In this document: one piece after another, positions 7,963 through 15,371 of the stretch
Layout of the letters: every line of letters begins with the position of its first letter
Position numbering within the stretch: position 1 is the stretch's first letter
Virus record (IMG/VR): IMGVR_UViG_3300050343_000301
Location: 1 to 33,386 of that record
Reading direction: 5' to 3' (one strand)
Length of the DNA: 33,386 bases
Source of the DNA: a virus
Translations under genes and position numbers: made by a program
The notes under the pieces: generated by a model
Database searches by the model: none
What the model was told of the DNA's origin: nothing
Seen by the model: the letters and a program-made list of their open reading frames with translations, nothing else

Positions 7963-8082
7963 TTAATAGATAATTTTAGGTGTGGGTTTAGGTTTCCCAC
8001 ATGAACCACATGTTTCTCTTGTGCCCGAATTAAGAGCACCACAACCACAGTTCCAAGCCATGTCCACCATACCACCTATCAT
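7963..8082 (-). CDS. RanBP2-type zinc-finger miniprotein
   Basis: A 39-residue frame starting MIGGMVDMAWNCGCGALN and ending KPKPTPKIIY. The segment W-x-C-x-C-x3-N-x6-C-x2-C (WNCGCGALNSGTRETCGSC) matches the RanBP2-type zinc-finger spacing almost exactly, with one residue rather than two to four between the first two cysteines. The ATG overlaps the stop of the upstream gene as ATGA (8079-8082), which favours this start over the internal Met. Such fingers bind single-stranded RNA or protein in eukaryotes; its role here is unknown. Confidence 0.55.
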   Translation of the reverse strand: MIGGMVDMAWNCGCGALNSGTRETCGSCGKPKPTPKIIY

Positions 8083-8288
8083 CGTACTATTCTAAATGAT
8101 TTAATGGTATCACACAGGGTACAAATTATTGTATCTATTCTACCTCTTACACAGGAATCTTGTTCCCAAAGTTCTACATGATTTTTATCGGTGTCGCAGT
8201 TACACTTACCGACCTCAGTACAGTCAACAGAATTCCACTTTTTAAGTTTTGGATCTATTAACCATTCTTTTCTTAATAAACTTACCAT
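8079..8288 (-). CDS. small Cys-containing phage protein
   Basis: A 69-residue protein starting MVSLLRKEWLIDPKLKKW. It contains six cysteines as DCTEVGKCNC, DSCVRG and ICTLCDT. The last CxxC pair with the earlier CNC suggests a small metal-binding fold. It is the first of three consecutive Cys-rich genes (this one, the RanBP2-like miniprotein and the zinc-ribbon protein) downstream of a terminator. Function unknown. Confidence 0.55.
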   Translation of the reverse strand: MVSLLRKEWLIDPKLKKWNSVDCTEVGKCNCDTDKNHVELWEQDSCVRGRIDTIICTLCDTIKSFRIVR

Positions 8289-8342
8289 ACTTTTAATTTT
8301 ATTATTAATATAAGGATATTTTTACAATATATCAACTAAATG

Positions 8343-8374
8343 AAAAAAGGGACCCAATTTACATTGAACCCCTT
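8343..8374 (-). terminator. rho-independent terminator after the 525-residue gene
   Basis: On the minus strand a 12-base-pair stem with a four-base loop (AAGGGGTTCAAT, GTAA, ATTGGGTCCCTT, using three G-U pairs in RNA) is followed by a run of Ts. It lies about 30 bases after the stop of the gene at 8404-9981. Confidence 0.75.
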
Positions 8375-8403
8375 AATAGTTTTGAATAGAACCAAAACCA
8401 ATA

Positions 8404-9981
8404 TTACTTCTTGTTTATTGTTTTCTTTATGATGTCTTTTATCTCTTCTTCATTTAACCTCATATCTGCGGTATCCACATCCTGTCTTGTCATTTGAGAC
8501 CTTTTGGCCGCCAAATGGAATTGTTTCTTACCACCCATTTCTTTCTTGAAGTTATCTAAAATTTCTCTTAGTCCTTGGACAATGTTAACATCTGTTAATG
8601 GGTGATTATCTCCTGTGTCCCCACCAACAATTTTACCGTCTTGTTCTTTATCTACTTTACCATCAAAATCCTTTTCTTCACTTAAATCAACATCAACAAA
8701 AAGATTTATTGATACATCCTCATCCTTGAATATTTTTCTTGCTACTCTATCAGTAGGTAATTTCTTTGCGTATTCAACGGTATAGACTAATTCCCATCTA
8801 TATCCAGATGTCATCTCACCTTCACCCTGAGCAATACCTTTTATTTCTAAATCAGATGATACCATTACTGAAAAATCTTCTTCATTTGGAAAATCACCTC
8901 TATCTAATTTGAATATAGGTGTTTCACCGTATCCAGCACCTTGTTGAGTAAAACGTGTTTTAGACCAATTAGAATATCCTGAATTGTATTGTCTTCTTAA
9001 ATGACGTGATTCTTTTGGGTTGTACTCGTCACTTTCAAAATACTCAGGTGTTCTACCTTTCATAACCGTTTTCCTTGTGGTATTTTGGAACTCTTCCTGC
9101 GTTTTATATAAATTTATATTGTGTGATTGGAATGTAATCTCCTTATCATTTACTTCACTGTATTTATTTCTGTGTTTTGGATTAAGTATAACTATTTCAG
9201 GTAAACTTATTCTCTTTAGTGTGTTTACAAAATCTTCATCATCAACCAACTCATCTTTTAAGACAGAATTAAATGTTCTATTTATCTTCTCTCTAGTATA
9301 TGTTGTTCTACTTCCTGAGGCGTCTGGTACTTGATCTGCGTTATCAAAACTAACCTCATCTCCATCTTCACCAGGAATAGGTTTTACACCATCAATATCC
9401 CTACCTCTTGGTTTGTAGGCCGGACAGTTCTCCTCTTTTAGTTTAACTTTACCAAACTTCTCTTTTAATTTACCAACCAAATCAGGATGTTTTTCTGTTA
9501 ATTCATCCCACTCACAAGTAAATATAATCGGAGTAACCTCCCCATTATCGTATCGGTACCACCCAACATGTTCTATTGGTTTACCCTCATTATCTGTTTC
9601 AAACATTGCCGTCCAAGGAGCAATCACTTCTTTCTGATCCACACCCGATACTGTTTGTTCACTCTTATTGTCATCAACAATAACATCACCAGCCTGTATT
9701 TGAGTTACCTTAACAGTAGTCTTATTTTCCCCGTCAACTTTTATAACTGATTGAGATGTACTATATGTCATCTCCTCACCATTATCTAAAGTTAAAACAA
9801 TTTTTTTAGATTTTTTTGTGGGTTTACCTGGCTCAACTTCTTTCTTTGGTAGTTGGTCTGGTCTTAATGGCATTTCATCTAACTCCTTAGATTCATCGAA
9901 ACCTTTATACCCAGGTCGTCTTATGGTGGTTAGATTCTCACCAATCAGAGTTAAAATATCTTTTTTGCTTAATTCTTCCAT
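8404..9981 (-). CDS. large hypothetical phage protein with helical end motifs
   Basis: A 525-residue hydrophilic protein. It has a short N-terminal helix (ELSKKDILTLIGENL) and a C-terminal helix (MRLNEEEIKDIIKKTINK), both of the type seen repeatedly at termini of marine phage proteins. A proline-rich linker near residues 36-55 follows the first helix. A beta-rich part (EMTYSTSQSVIKVDG, QIQAGDVIVDD) and a long charged central region come next. No enzyme motif or signal peptide was found. It stands alone in its unit, with a TATTTAT box 16 bases upstream and a terminator downstream. It is probably a structural or internal virion protein, by context and composition only. Confidence 0.6.
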   Translation of the reverse strand: MEELSKKDILTLIGENLTTIRRPGYKGFDESKELDEMPLRPDQLPKKEVEPGKPTKKSKKIVLTLDNGEEMTYSTSQSVIKVDGENKTTVKVTQIQAGDVIVDDNKSEQTVSGVDQKEVIAPWTAMFETDNEGKPIEHVGWYRYDNGEVTPIIFTCEWDELTEKHPDLVGKLKEKFGKVKLKEENCPAYKPRGRDIDGVKPIPGEDGDEVSFDNADQVPDASGSRTTYTREKINRTFNSVLKDELVDDEDFVNTLKRISLPEIVILNPKHRNKYSEVNDKEITFQSHNINLYKTQEEFQNTTRKTVMKGRTPEYFESDEYNPKESRHLRRQYNSGYSNWSKTRFTQQGAGYGETPIFKLDRGDFPNEEDFSVMVSSDLEIKGIAQGEGEMTSGYRWELVYTVEYAKKLPTDRVARKIFKDEDVSINLFVDVDLSEEKDFDGKVDKEQDGKIVGGDTGDNHPLTDVNIVQGLREILDNFKKEMGGKKQFHLAAKRSQMTRQDVDTADMRLNEEEIKDIIKKTINKK

Positions 9982-9997
9982 TAGATTGTTTTTATAT

Positions 9998-10004
9998 ATA
10001 AATA
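9998..10004 (-). promoter_or_regulatory. TATTTAT element upstream of 9981 gene
   Basis: Minus-strand AGTATTTATATATAAAA, 16 bases before the ATG at 9981, in a clean 44-base intergenic gap. It is a plausible promoter box for this single-gene unit, on the basis of recurrence before other genes. Confidence 0.35.
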
Positions 10005-10025
10005 CTTTATTTATTGGTTTAAACC

Positions 10026-10355
10026 TTATAAACTAAAACTTTCCCCACATCCACAGGTTCTCGATGCATTTGGGTTGATCCATTCAAACCCTTTACCGTT
10101 TAATCCCCCTTGGAAATCTAACACTGTACCCGCTAAATAAAGTAATGAAGGTTTATTAATGACCACCTTGATTGCATCCACTTCAAATACACTATCTCCC
10201 TCATTTATCTTATCGTCAAAATCCATTTCATATTGCAAACCACTACAACCGCCACCACTTACACCAACCCTAAGGTTGTGAGTGTCAGGTGTTATACCAC
10301 CTTCCATCATTAAACCAACTATTTTTTCTATTGCTATTTCTGTTACGTCTACCAT
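10026..10355 (-). CDS. IscA/ErpA-type iron-sulfur carrier (HesB family)
   Basis: A 109-residue A-type Fe-S carrier of normal length. The three conserved cysteines are present: Cys37 in GGGCSGLQYEM and Cys101 and Cys103 in RTCGCGESF at the C-terminus. The motif FEWINPNASRTCGCG is typical of ErpA/IscA/SufA proteins, which pass Fe-S clusters to apoenzymes. HesB-like genes are known in several marine phages. In this window it could supply the clusters needed by the radical SAM and U32-like proteins at 26517-28548, but no physical link supports this. It has a short gap on both sides. The specific paralogue (IscA, SufA or ErpA) cannot be told apart. Confidence 0.9.
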   Translation of the reverse strand: MVDVTEIAIEKIVGLMMEGGITPDTHNLRVGVSGGGCSGLQYEMDFDDKINEGDSVFEVDAIKVVINKPSLLYLAGTVLDFQGGLNGKGFEWINPNASRTCGCGESFSL

Positions 10356-10382
10356 ACTATAAAATATACGAAAAATAAAAAT

Positions 10383-11813
10383 TTATATCAAATCATACTT
10401 TTCTTTAACCCACTTTACTTTGTCAAAGTTACCCATACGTTTGTTGAGTGTGTCTATTGCACTTTTAAAATCGGAAGGTGTCGGTGAGTTTGCCTTACCA
10501 TAACACATGGTTTTCTTACCTTTTCTATATTGAACATCCACCCATCTTTTTCCCTTCCTTAAAGAGATAAATATTGATGCAATCCCATGTGCGAACTGAT
10601 TACCCATACAATTTTTCATTATGTGTCCCTCAACTTTAAACTCCTCTTCTTTAGATAAGACTTTGGGTTGGTATACCACATCACCAACCTTGATAGGTTG
10701 TTCAACATATTTAACGAAATCTTCGGGGAAAAGATATCTAACCCTATATCCTTTCTGTAGGTATTTTCTTAAGGATTCCCATTCCTCAAATAGTGTATCC
10801 AATTCTGAATCTGTTGTTGCGGTAAACTTTAATTCAATTCCCCTTTTTTCGATCTTGTTTCTTAATTCAAATAAACGATACAAGGACATTATTAATGTCC
10901 CGTCTGATGTTAAATCTGTGTTTAATCTTAAACCTTCTTCTTCCCACCTTTTAATTAACTTAACCATGTTTCTCTTTTCGGTCTCATTTTTTAGTGGGTG
11001 AACTTTTCTATTGGGTGGTGACTTATAACAATGTAAATGCCAATCAATTTTATTCATGTAATCGATATAGTTATCACCGAATAACTTACTAAAATAATTA
11101 AGTGATTTAATTATTATCGGCATCCCCTCATCATTGTTATTTATTGAACCTATAAATTGTCTATTTTTTATTCCATACTGTTCTAAAACAGCGGGTACAA
11201 ATTTACGATCATTGTTTTTTAGGTATTTTTGTTTTGGATAATCCTCTTGGATGTCGATGTATATTAGATCGTGACCTTTGATATTTTTTTTATCTAAATG
11301 AAAATCAACAATTAGATCGTACAAAGGATCTATCTCGACTTTGTGGTATCCTTTTTTTGATAGATATTCGTCTTTTATTCTTGGTTGAATTATTTCCCTT
11401 ATTAAATTCCACGCTTCCTCTGTTTTTTTTCTGTACCTAACACCCCAATTAGAACCTTTCTTAGATCCTCCGAAGAACCCCACACTAGTAATGTCTTCTA
11501 ATTGTGAGAACTTATTTCTATGATCTCTACCATTTGATGATTTGTTACCACCTAAGAACCCTTTGTTTGTGGTTTGAGTGAAGACACGAAAGTCAGAACT
11601 ATTTAGGTCTATTGATAACCTGTGTTCTGTTTCGACACGTCTCTTTAATTCGAACTCATTCTGATTACTCTCGTCGAACCTCATATATGTGAATAGATAT
11701 GAAAGTTCAAGTATTAAAGTATCATCATAATGATATATGTCAATAGAACATTTCTCCTGACATTTACCTTTATCTGTTTTCTTGTTTTGTTTGTAATTGA
11801 ATACCTTCTCCAC
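10383..11813 (-). CDS. PcfJ-like protein
   Basis: A 476-residue protein. The last 120 residues carry the PcfJ-like signature: EEEFKVEGHIMKNCMGNQF, then IASIFISLRKGKRWVDVQYR. These correspond to the conserved His-Cys-Val/Met and S-L-R positions of PcfJ-like proteins from phages and plasmids. The N-terminal 350 residues are charged and not assigned, with Gly-rich patches (GFLGGNKSSNGRD, GFFGGSKKGSNWG). PcfJ-like proteins are common in phages, but their biochemical role is not established. The ATG lies at the edge of an 85-base divergent gap that it shares with the plus-strand gene at 11899. Confidence 0.7.
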   Translation of the reverse strand: MEKVFNYKQNKKTDKGKCQEKCSIDIYHYDDTLILELSYLFTYMRFDESNQNEFELKRRVETEHRLSIDLNSSDFRVFTQTTNKGFLGGNKSSNGRDHRNKFSQLEDITSVGFFGGSKKGSNWGVRYRKKTEEAWNLIREIIQPRIKDEYLSKKGYHKVEIDPLYDLIVDFHLDKKNIKGHDLIYIDIQEDYPKQKYLKNNDRKFVPAVLEQYGIKNRQFIGSINNNDEGMPIIIKSLNYFSKLFGDNYIDYMNKIDWHLHCYKSPPNRKVHPLKNETEKRNMVKLIKRWEEEGLRLNTDLTSDGTLIMSLYRLFELRNKIEKRGIELKFTATTDSELDTLFEEWESLRKYLQKGYRVRYLFPEDFVKYVEQPIKVGDVVYQPKVLSKEEEFKVEGHIMKNCMGNQFAHGIASIFISLRKGKRWVDVQYRKGKKTMCYGKANSPTPSDFKSAIDTLNKRMGNFDKVKWVKEKYDLI

Positions 11814-11898
11814 ACCAATAATTTAGGTGAAAAAAAAATAATTGTGTAGTGTTATTTTAGTAATTTATATAGGTATTTATAATAATATTTATAAAATT
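11814..11898. promoter_or_regulatory. divergent intergenic region
   Basis: AT-rich gap between the PcfJ-like gene (minus) and the small gene at 11899 (plus). On the plus strand it holds two TATTTAT copies, at 11874-11880 and 11886-11892, the second six bases before the ATG. Both directions must start here or read through from elsewhere. Confidence 0.4.
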
Positions 11899-12102
11899 AT
11901 GGCATCAAATAAAATTAAACCTTCCTCTAAAGAATACATGAGAGATTCTAAAGGTAAAATAATGAACAGTAAATGGTATTATAAGCACTATACTACTGAC
12001 AATACTTCCACTGAAGAATTAAAAAAACTGTACGAATCTCCCTCATATAACAAAAAAAAGAATATAATTAAGAAAGAACTTATAAAAAGAGGGGTTCTAT
12101 AA
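11899..12102 (+). CDS. small basic phage protein
   Basis: A 67-residue lysine-rich protein starting MASNKIKPSSKEYMRDSKG and ending KKNIIKKELIKRGVL. The frame is open further upstream, but the Met at 11899 follows the AT-rich leader and starts the conserved-looking part. Proteins with the pattern KPSSKEYMRDSKGKI and TSTEELKKLYESPSYNKKKN recur in marine T4-like phages with no assigned function. The basic charge would allow nucleic-acid binding, which is a guess. It is an isolated plus-strand gene between two minus blocks and its end overlaps the Smr gene end by six bases. Confidence 0.6.
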   Translation: MASNKIKPSSKEYMRDSKGKIMNSKWYYKHYTTDNTSTEELKKLYESPSYNKKKNIIKKELIKRGVL

Positions 12103-12330
12103 CGAAAAATAGTTAACTATTATTTCACCCATATTGTGTGATGGTACTACGTAACTAAAACCGTGTGTTTCACATATACGGATAACCCCATCTCTCATGG
12201 GTTTACTATTACCGGTGATTATTGTTAGACTGAACGTTCCACTATTAGATCTGATTAATAACTCATCTTCAACAAGAATGAACGCTTCCGTTCGGTTTAG
12301 CCCATGTAAATCAATAACATTACTTCTCAC
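12097..12330 (-). CDS. Smr-domain protein
   Basis: A 77-residue protein made almost entirely of an Smr (small MutS-related) domain. The N-terminal IDLHGLNRTEA matches the conserved D-L-H-G motif, and SLTIITGNS is the second conserved strand and turn; the usual TGxG is TGNS here. Smr domains are often nucleases or RNA/DNA-binding modules. Whether this reduced version keeps nuclease activity is uncertain. It is the last gene of the minus-strand thyA cassette and overlaps the chorismate mutase-like gene by 11 bases. Confidence 0.8.
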   Translation of the reverse strand: MRSNVIDLHGLNRTEAFILVEDELLIRSNSGTFSLTIITGNSKPMRDGVIRICETHGFSYVVPSHNMGEIIVNYFSL

Positions 12331-12619
12331 CGATTATTCTTTTCTGATCTTTTATTGAGTACTCAAATATTAGGTTGTATATATCTTTAAGTAATTGTGG
12401 TGGCAGACCATCATCATTACATTTAGTTTCAAGTCTTCCATAAATTTCTTCTTTACGTTTCTCACACATATCCGTAACATGGTATTCTCTTTTTAACTTA
12501 CCTATTAGGTTAGTATCCTTAAATCTTTTTTTGATAGAATCATACAATACATCATCAAAAACATCAATCTTTCTTCTTAATATGTCTAAACGAAAATTAT
12601 AATTATTCTTTTGGTCCAT
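12320..12619 (-). CDS. chorismate mutase-like protein (AroQ class)
   Basis: A 99-residue all-helical protein of normal AroQ length. Aligned without gaps to my recollection of the E. coli P-protein mutase domain (offset four residues), Arg15, Arg32, Lys43, Arg55, Ser88 and Gln92 match Arg11, Arg28, Lys39, Arg51, Ser84 and Gln88. Two active-site positions differ: the Asp48 position is Cys52 and the Glu52 position is Lys56. Chorismate mutase converts chorismate to prephenate in Phe/Tyr synthesis. The changed residues may lower or alter activity. It overlaps the thioesterase and Smr genes. The fold call is good; true mutase activity is uncertain. Confidence 0.7.
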   Translation of the reverse strand: MDQKNNYNFRLDILRRKIDVFDDVLYDSIKKRFKDTNLIGKLKREYHVTDMCEKRKEEIYGRLETKCNDDGLPPQLLKDIYNLIFEYSIKDQKRIIGEK

Positions 12620-12995
12620 ACTTGTTTCTTACTTTTTCTGAGATAGGTACTGAATCCCCATTTTCGTCGACTCTAACAAACCTAATATTAGTTTGTAGTA
12701 TAACTGTTTGACTACCTGAATATACGTTATGTGCTCTCGCCTCTAAGTAAAATGTGATTGAAGTGTTACCAACGTGAACAACATCTCCATAAATTTTGAT
12801 CAGTTGTCCCTCTTTAGCGGGTTTCTTAAATAGACATTTATCAATCATAACAGTAACCATTCTTGGTGTGTCACATATTTCCATGGCGTAGGCAGCACCT
12901 GCGGCATCTAACCATGCTAATAGTTTACCTCCAAATAGGTTTGCGTGAAATCCTAAATCAGATTTCTTTATTGGGTGTGTTGTTATTAATTGCAT
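12603..12995 (-). CDS. acyl-CoA thioesterase, hotdog fold (YciA-like)
   Basis: A 130-residue hotdog-fold protein of YciA/acyl-CoA hydrolase type. HANLFGGKLLAWLDAAGAAYA (residues 17-37) carries the N-x2-G-G and the catalytic-type Asp30. VTVMIDKCLFKKPAKEGQLI and IKIYGDVVHVGNTSITFYLE follow in the order usual for the family. Such enzymes hydrolyse acyl-CoA to free acid and CoA in the cytoplasm. The ATG overlaps the thyA stop by one base and the end overlaps the chorismate mutase-like gene by 17 bases. A phage use could be membrane lipid or CoA-pool adjustment, which is a guess. Confidence 0.85.
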   Translation of the reverse strand: MQLITTHPIKKSDLGFHANLFGGKLLAWLDAAGAAYAMEICDTPRMVTVMIDKCLFKKPAKEGQLIKIYGDVVHVGNTSITFYLEARAHNVYSGSQTVILQTNIRFVRVDENGDSVPISEKVRNKYGPKE

Positions 12996-14017
12996 TAGTT
13001 ACTAAGGGGTGCTTTAATTGTGGGGTGAGAATGATAGTGTAGTATTTCATAATCAAATTCACCGTTCAGTATATCTGAACTTTTTAATTTTAGTTTTGGT
13101 AAAAATTTGTGTGGTTCTCTTTTTAGTTGTTCTTCCGCTTGAAGTATATGGTTCTTATATAGATGTACATCACCTAAATTTCCTATTAACTCACCAGGTA
13201 TCATACCAACTTCGTCAGCCAATAATAATAATAACATACCATAAGATGCAATATTGAATGGTAATCCTAAAAATGTATCCACACTTCTCTGACTCCACAT
13301 TAGTGAGAGTGATCGTTTAGGTATCCCCATTGAATCTAAATGTTCATGAAAGTAATCCGAAGATTTAGATATCTTACCTTTATTCATATAATCTATTCTC
13401 TCGTCCAAACCTAACTCTCGAGTATATACTTGGAATCCATAATGACAAGGTGGTAGCACCATTTTATCTAATTCTCCAACATTCCAAGCACTCACCATAA
13501 GTCTACGCGAATCTGGATTTGTCTTTAACTCTTTGATTAAATTTGAAATTTGATCTACATAATATGGGTTAACTTCACTGTCATATCCAAACCAATTTCT
13601 CCATTGTTTTCCATAGATTGGTCCTAACTCACCCCATTGGTCTCTGAATTCTTTATCTTCCCCAAAGTCCTCCATAAACTCCTCCATGGTGAGAGGTTCA
13701 ATAGTATCATCATCTTTAAAGTTATAATTATAAATGTTTAGGTAATTCTTGTATGCGTCACCATTCCAAATCTTACAACCGTTATCTACCAAATATTTGA
13801 TATTAGTATCTCCCTTTAAAAACCACTTTAATTCCGTCATGACAGATTTTATCGCCATTTTCTTAGTGGTTAGTAGTGGAAACCCGTCGCTCATATTATG
13901 ACGTATTTGTCTACCGAATAAAGATAATGTTCCTGTACCTGTACGATCTTTTTTCTCAGTACCGTGATGTAAAACGTTTTCTAATATACCGAGATACTGT
14001 ATGTCTAATTTATTCAT
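12995..14017 (-). CDS. thyA: thymidylate synthase
   Basis: A 340-residue ThyA-type thymidylate synthase that methylates dUMP to dTMP using methylene-tetrahydrofolate. The catalytic Cys191 lies in LPPCHYGFQVY. Phosphate-binding arginines appear as DRTGTGT near the N-terminus (Arg25) and DSRRLMVSAWN (Arg171-172), and QRSVDTFLGLPFNIASYG carries the conserved Asn. It is longer than the 264-residue E. coli enzyme because of insertions near residues 92-130 and 200-235, which are also known in other ThyA proteins. It follows the GNAT-like gene by six bases and leads into the thioesterase. Supplying dTTP for phage DNA synthesis is the expected role. Confidence 0.97.
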   Translation of the reverse strand: MNKLDIQYLGILENVLHHGTEKKDRTGTGTLSLFGRQIRHNMSDGFPLLTTKKMAIKSVMTELKWFLKGDTNIKYLVDNGCKIWNGDAYKNYLNIYNYNFKDDDTIEPLTMEEFMEDFGEDKEFRDQWGELGPIYGKQWRNWFGYDSEVNPYYVDQISNLIKELKTNPDSRRLMVSAWNVGELDKMVLPPCHYGFQVYTRELGLDERIDYMNKGKISKSSDYFHEHLDSMGIPKRSLSLMWSQRSVDTFLGLPFNIASYGMLLLLLADEVGMIPGELIGNLGDVHLYKNHILQAEEQLKREPHKFLPKLKLKSSDILNGEFDYEILHYHSHPTIKAPLSN

Positions 14018-14023
14018 AACTAA

Positions 14024-14554
14024 TTATTTTATAAAATTATATGTTTTCCAACCCAACCTATAGTACAGAATAGATGCTCGTCTATTCCAATCATCGGTCA
14101 CACCATACATGGATTTTATTCCTCTGTCACTCTCTTCTTTAAAGAACAAGTAACACATAGAATATCCCGAATTATTAGGTCTATCATCTTTATCCAAATT
14201 CACAAAACATCCACCCAAATAAGTTTCATCATCTCCTAGTTCTTGATCAATATCAATCCAATTATACGTAAAATTAGGATTACCCCAATTCCACCCTATA
14301 CACCTATCTTTATAGTAAAATAAATAAGTGTACGATTTCGATTCAAACCTTTTAATAACCGTTTCCACTGTCGGTGCATCTACCCAATCAGGAATTTGTT
14401 TTATAATTAGGTTGGAGACTTCCCTAATATCATCAATATATGTTTTGTAATTATTTATATCAACGTATTGAAGGGAATAATATGGTGAAGGGTTATGTGA
14501 CGTTAGATCCCCATCAACCATTCTGTACTGTACTATTTTATTTACGTCTACCAT
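14024..14554 (-). CDS. GNAT-like acetyltransferase fold protein
   Basis: A 176-residue protein. The C-terminal GVTDDWNRRASILYYRLGW has the N-x2-A-x2-Y-Y-x-L-G-(F/W) ending typical of GNAT N-acetyltransferases. Preceding strands (YLFYYKDRCIGWNWG, ETYLGGCFVNLD) fit the fold. The acetyl-CoA loop (Q/RxxGxG/A) is replaced by a less standard segment near SDRGIKSMYG, so catalytic activity is uncertain. The start overlaps the DUF2805-type gene by 17 bases. Substrate unknown. Confidence 0.55.
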   Translation of the reverse strand: MVDVNKIVQYRMVDGDLTSHNPSPYYSLQYVDINNYKTYIDDIREVSNLIIKQIPDWVDAPTVETVIKRFESKSYTYLFYYKDRCIGWNWGNPNFTYNWIDIDQELGDDETYLGGCFVNLDKDDRPNNSGYSMCYLFFKEESDRGIKSMYGVTDDWNRRASILYYRLGWKTYNFIK

Positions 14555-14771
14555 TAAAGGTTACTATCCAACTATTTCTGATTTTTAGATTTGAATCTAT
14601 TTGATTCACTGATGTCTTAGTATGTTTTGTCTTTCTACCCTGTACTCTTTCTCTCCACATCTTAAATGATGAGTCTTTCATATGAGTTCTCATTATCTTA
14701 CGAACCTCGTTCTCTTTGATACCGAACTGATATTCTATGGCCTCGAAGGGAGTTCTATCTTCCCAAGCCAT
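14538..14771 (-). CDS. DUF2805/TIGR03643-type protein
   Basis: A 77-residue basic protein starting MAWEDRTPFEAIEYQFG, with ENEVRKIMRTHMKDSSFKMW and ERVQGRKTKHTK. This is the pattern of the TIGR03643/DUF2805 family of small bacterial proteins, common in marine bacteria, whose function is not established. The first helices look like a helix-turn-helix. The family normally ends soon after the GRKTKH motif. Here a further 25 residues follow and overlap the next gene, so the C-terminal extension may reflect a lost stop or an indel. Confidence 0.7.
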   Translation of the reverse strand: MAWEDRTPFEAIEYQFGIKENEVRKIMRTHMKDSSFKMWRERVQGRKTKHTKTSVNQIDSNLKIRNSWIVTFNGRRK

Positions 14772-14801
14772 TTCTATTATCCTATCTATAGTCTTCTATC
14801 C

Positions 14802-15371
14802 TCACTTTAAATCTTTTCTAATATCTTCTTTTACTACTCTTAAGTATTTTGCTCTTTTCTTTTTATCTACAAATGGTACAGACCAGAATTGTTTCGTTTT
14901 TAACCAACGAGATATATTCCATCCAAATACAAATGTGTACACTCCCATTACTAATCTTAACTTAACTGAATTAAGATATAAAGTAACAACAGGTAACATC
15001 GGTGCTCCATGTGTAATATAAGTTCTAACTTTCTTATCACTAAGAAATGGTTTTGGATAAGCATACTTACCAAACAAGGTACAAACTTATATGCAAATCC
15101 TGGTGTAAGAACTTCATCAAAAAATGTTTCTGTTTTAGGAGTAAGTCTAAACCACCATACTGGTGATACAAAATAAATATGAGTTGACCAAGTAACTAAT
15201 TTTTTATATGATTTAATTAACTCGGTTCTATCACGATGTAGTTTATCATCATATAAATCTATAACCTCAAAATTTTCTTGTACTTTTTTAATTGTCTTAT
15301 AATAGTTTTAAAAATACCATTATAACAAAATGATTTTTGGTCAGGATGTCCACGGCATATTTAGATTACTA
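14802..15371 (-). pseudogene. broken flavodoxin-fold NAD(P)H oxidoreductase
   Basis: Pieces of one Flavodoxin_2-type NAD(P)H-quinone oxidoreductase lie in different frames. They read RGHPDQKSFCYNGIFKTI, then FEVIDLYDDKLHRDRTELI, VSPVWWFRLTPKTETFFDEV and LTPGFAYKF, and after a shift near 15080 GKYAYPKPFLSDKKVRTYIT. The last piece ends at 14802. There are at least two frameshifts (near 15290-15310 and 15080). No start codon is in frame, because the first strand of the fold is missing. The fragment begins exactly where the upstream methyltransferase stops, suggesting a deletion that removed the end of one gene and the start of the other. It may be decayed or, less likely, an assembly error. Confidence 0.7.

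Noticed and set aside
9020-9334. Plus-strand open frame of about 100 codons inside the 525-residue gene
   Set aside because: It is hydrophobic, low-complexity antisense of a well-formed gene; similar mirror frames occur throughout the minus-strand blocks and none has overlapping-gene evidence.
8404-9981. Hint-like domain in the 525-residue protein (MTYSTSQSVIKVDG, QIQAGDVIVDD)
   Set aside because: The stretch has a block-B-like look but no block A or C-terminal His-Asn, so it was not called.
4101-10004. T4-type late promoters (TATAAATA)
   Set aside because: The recurring box reads TATTTAT in the direction of transcription, so TATAAATA is on the wrong strand for the genes it precedes.
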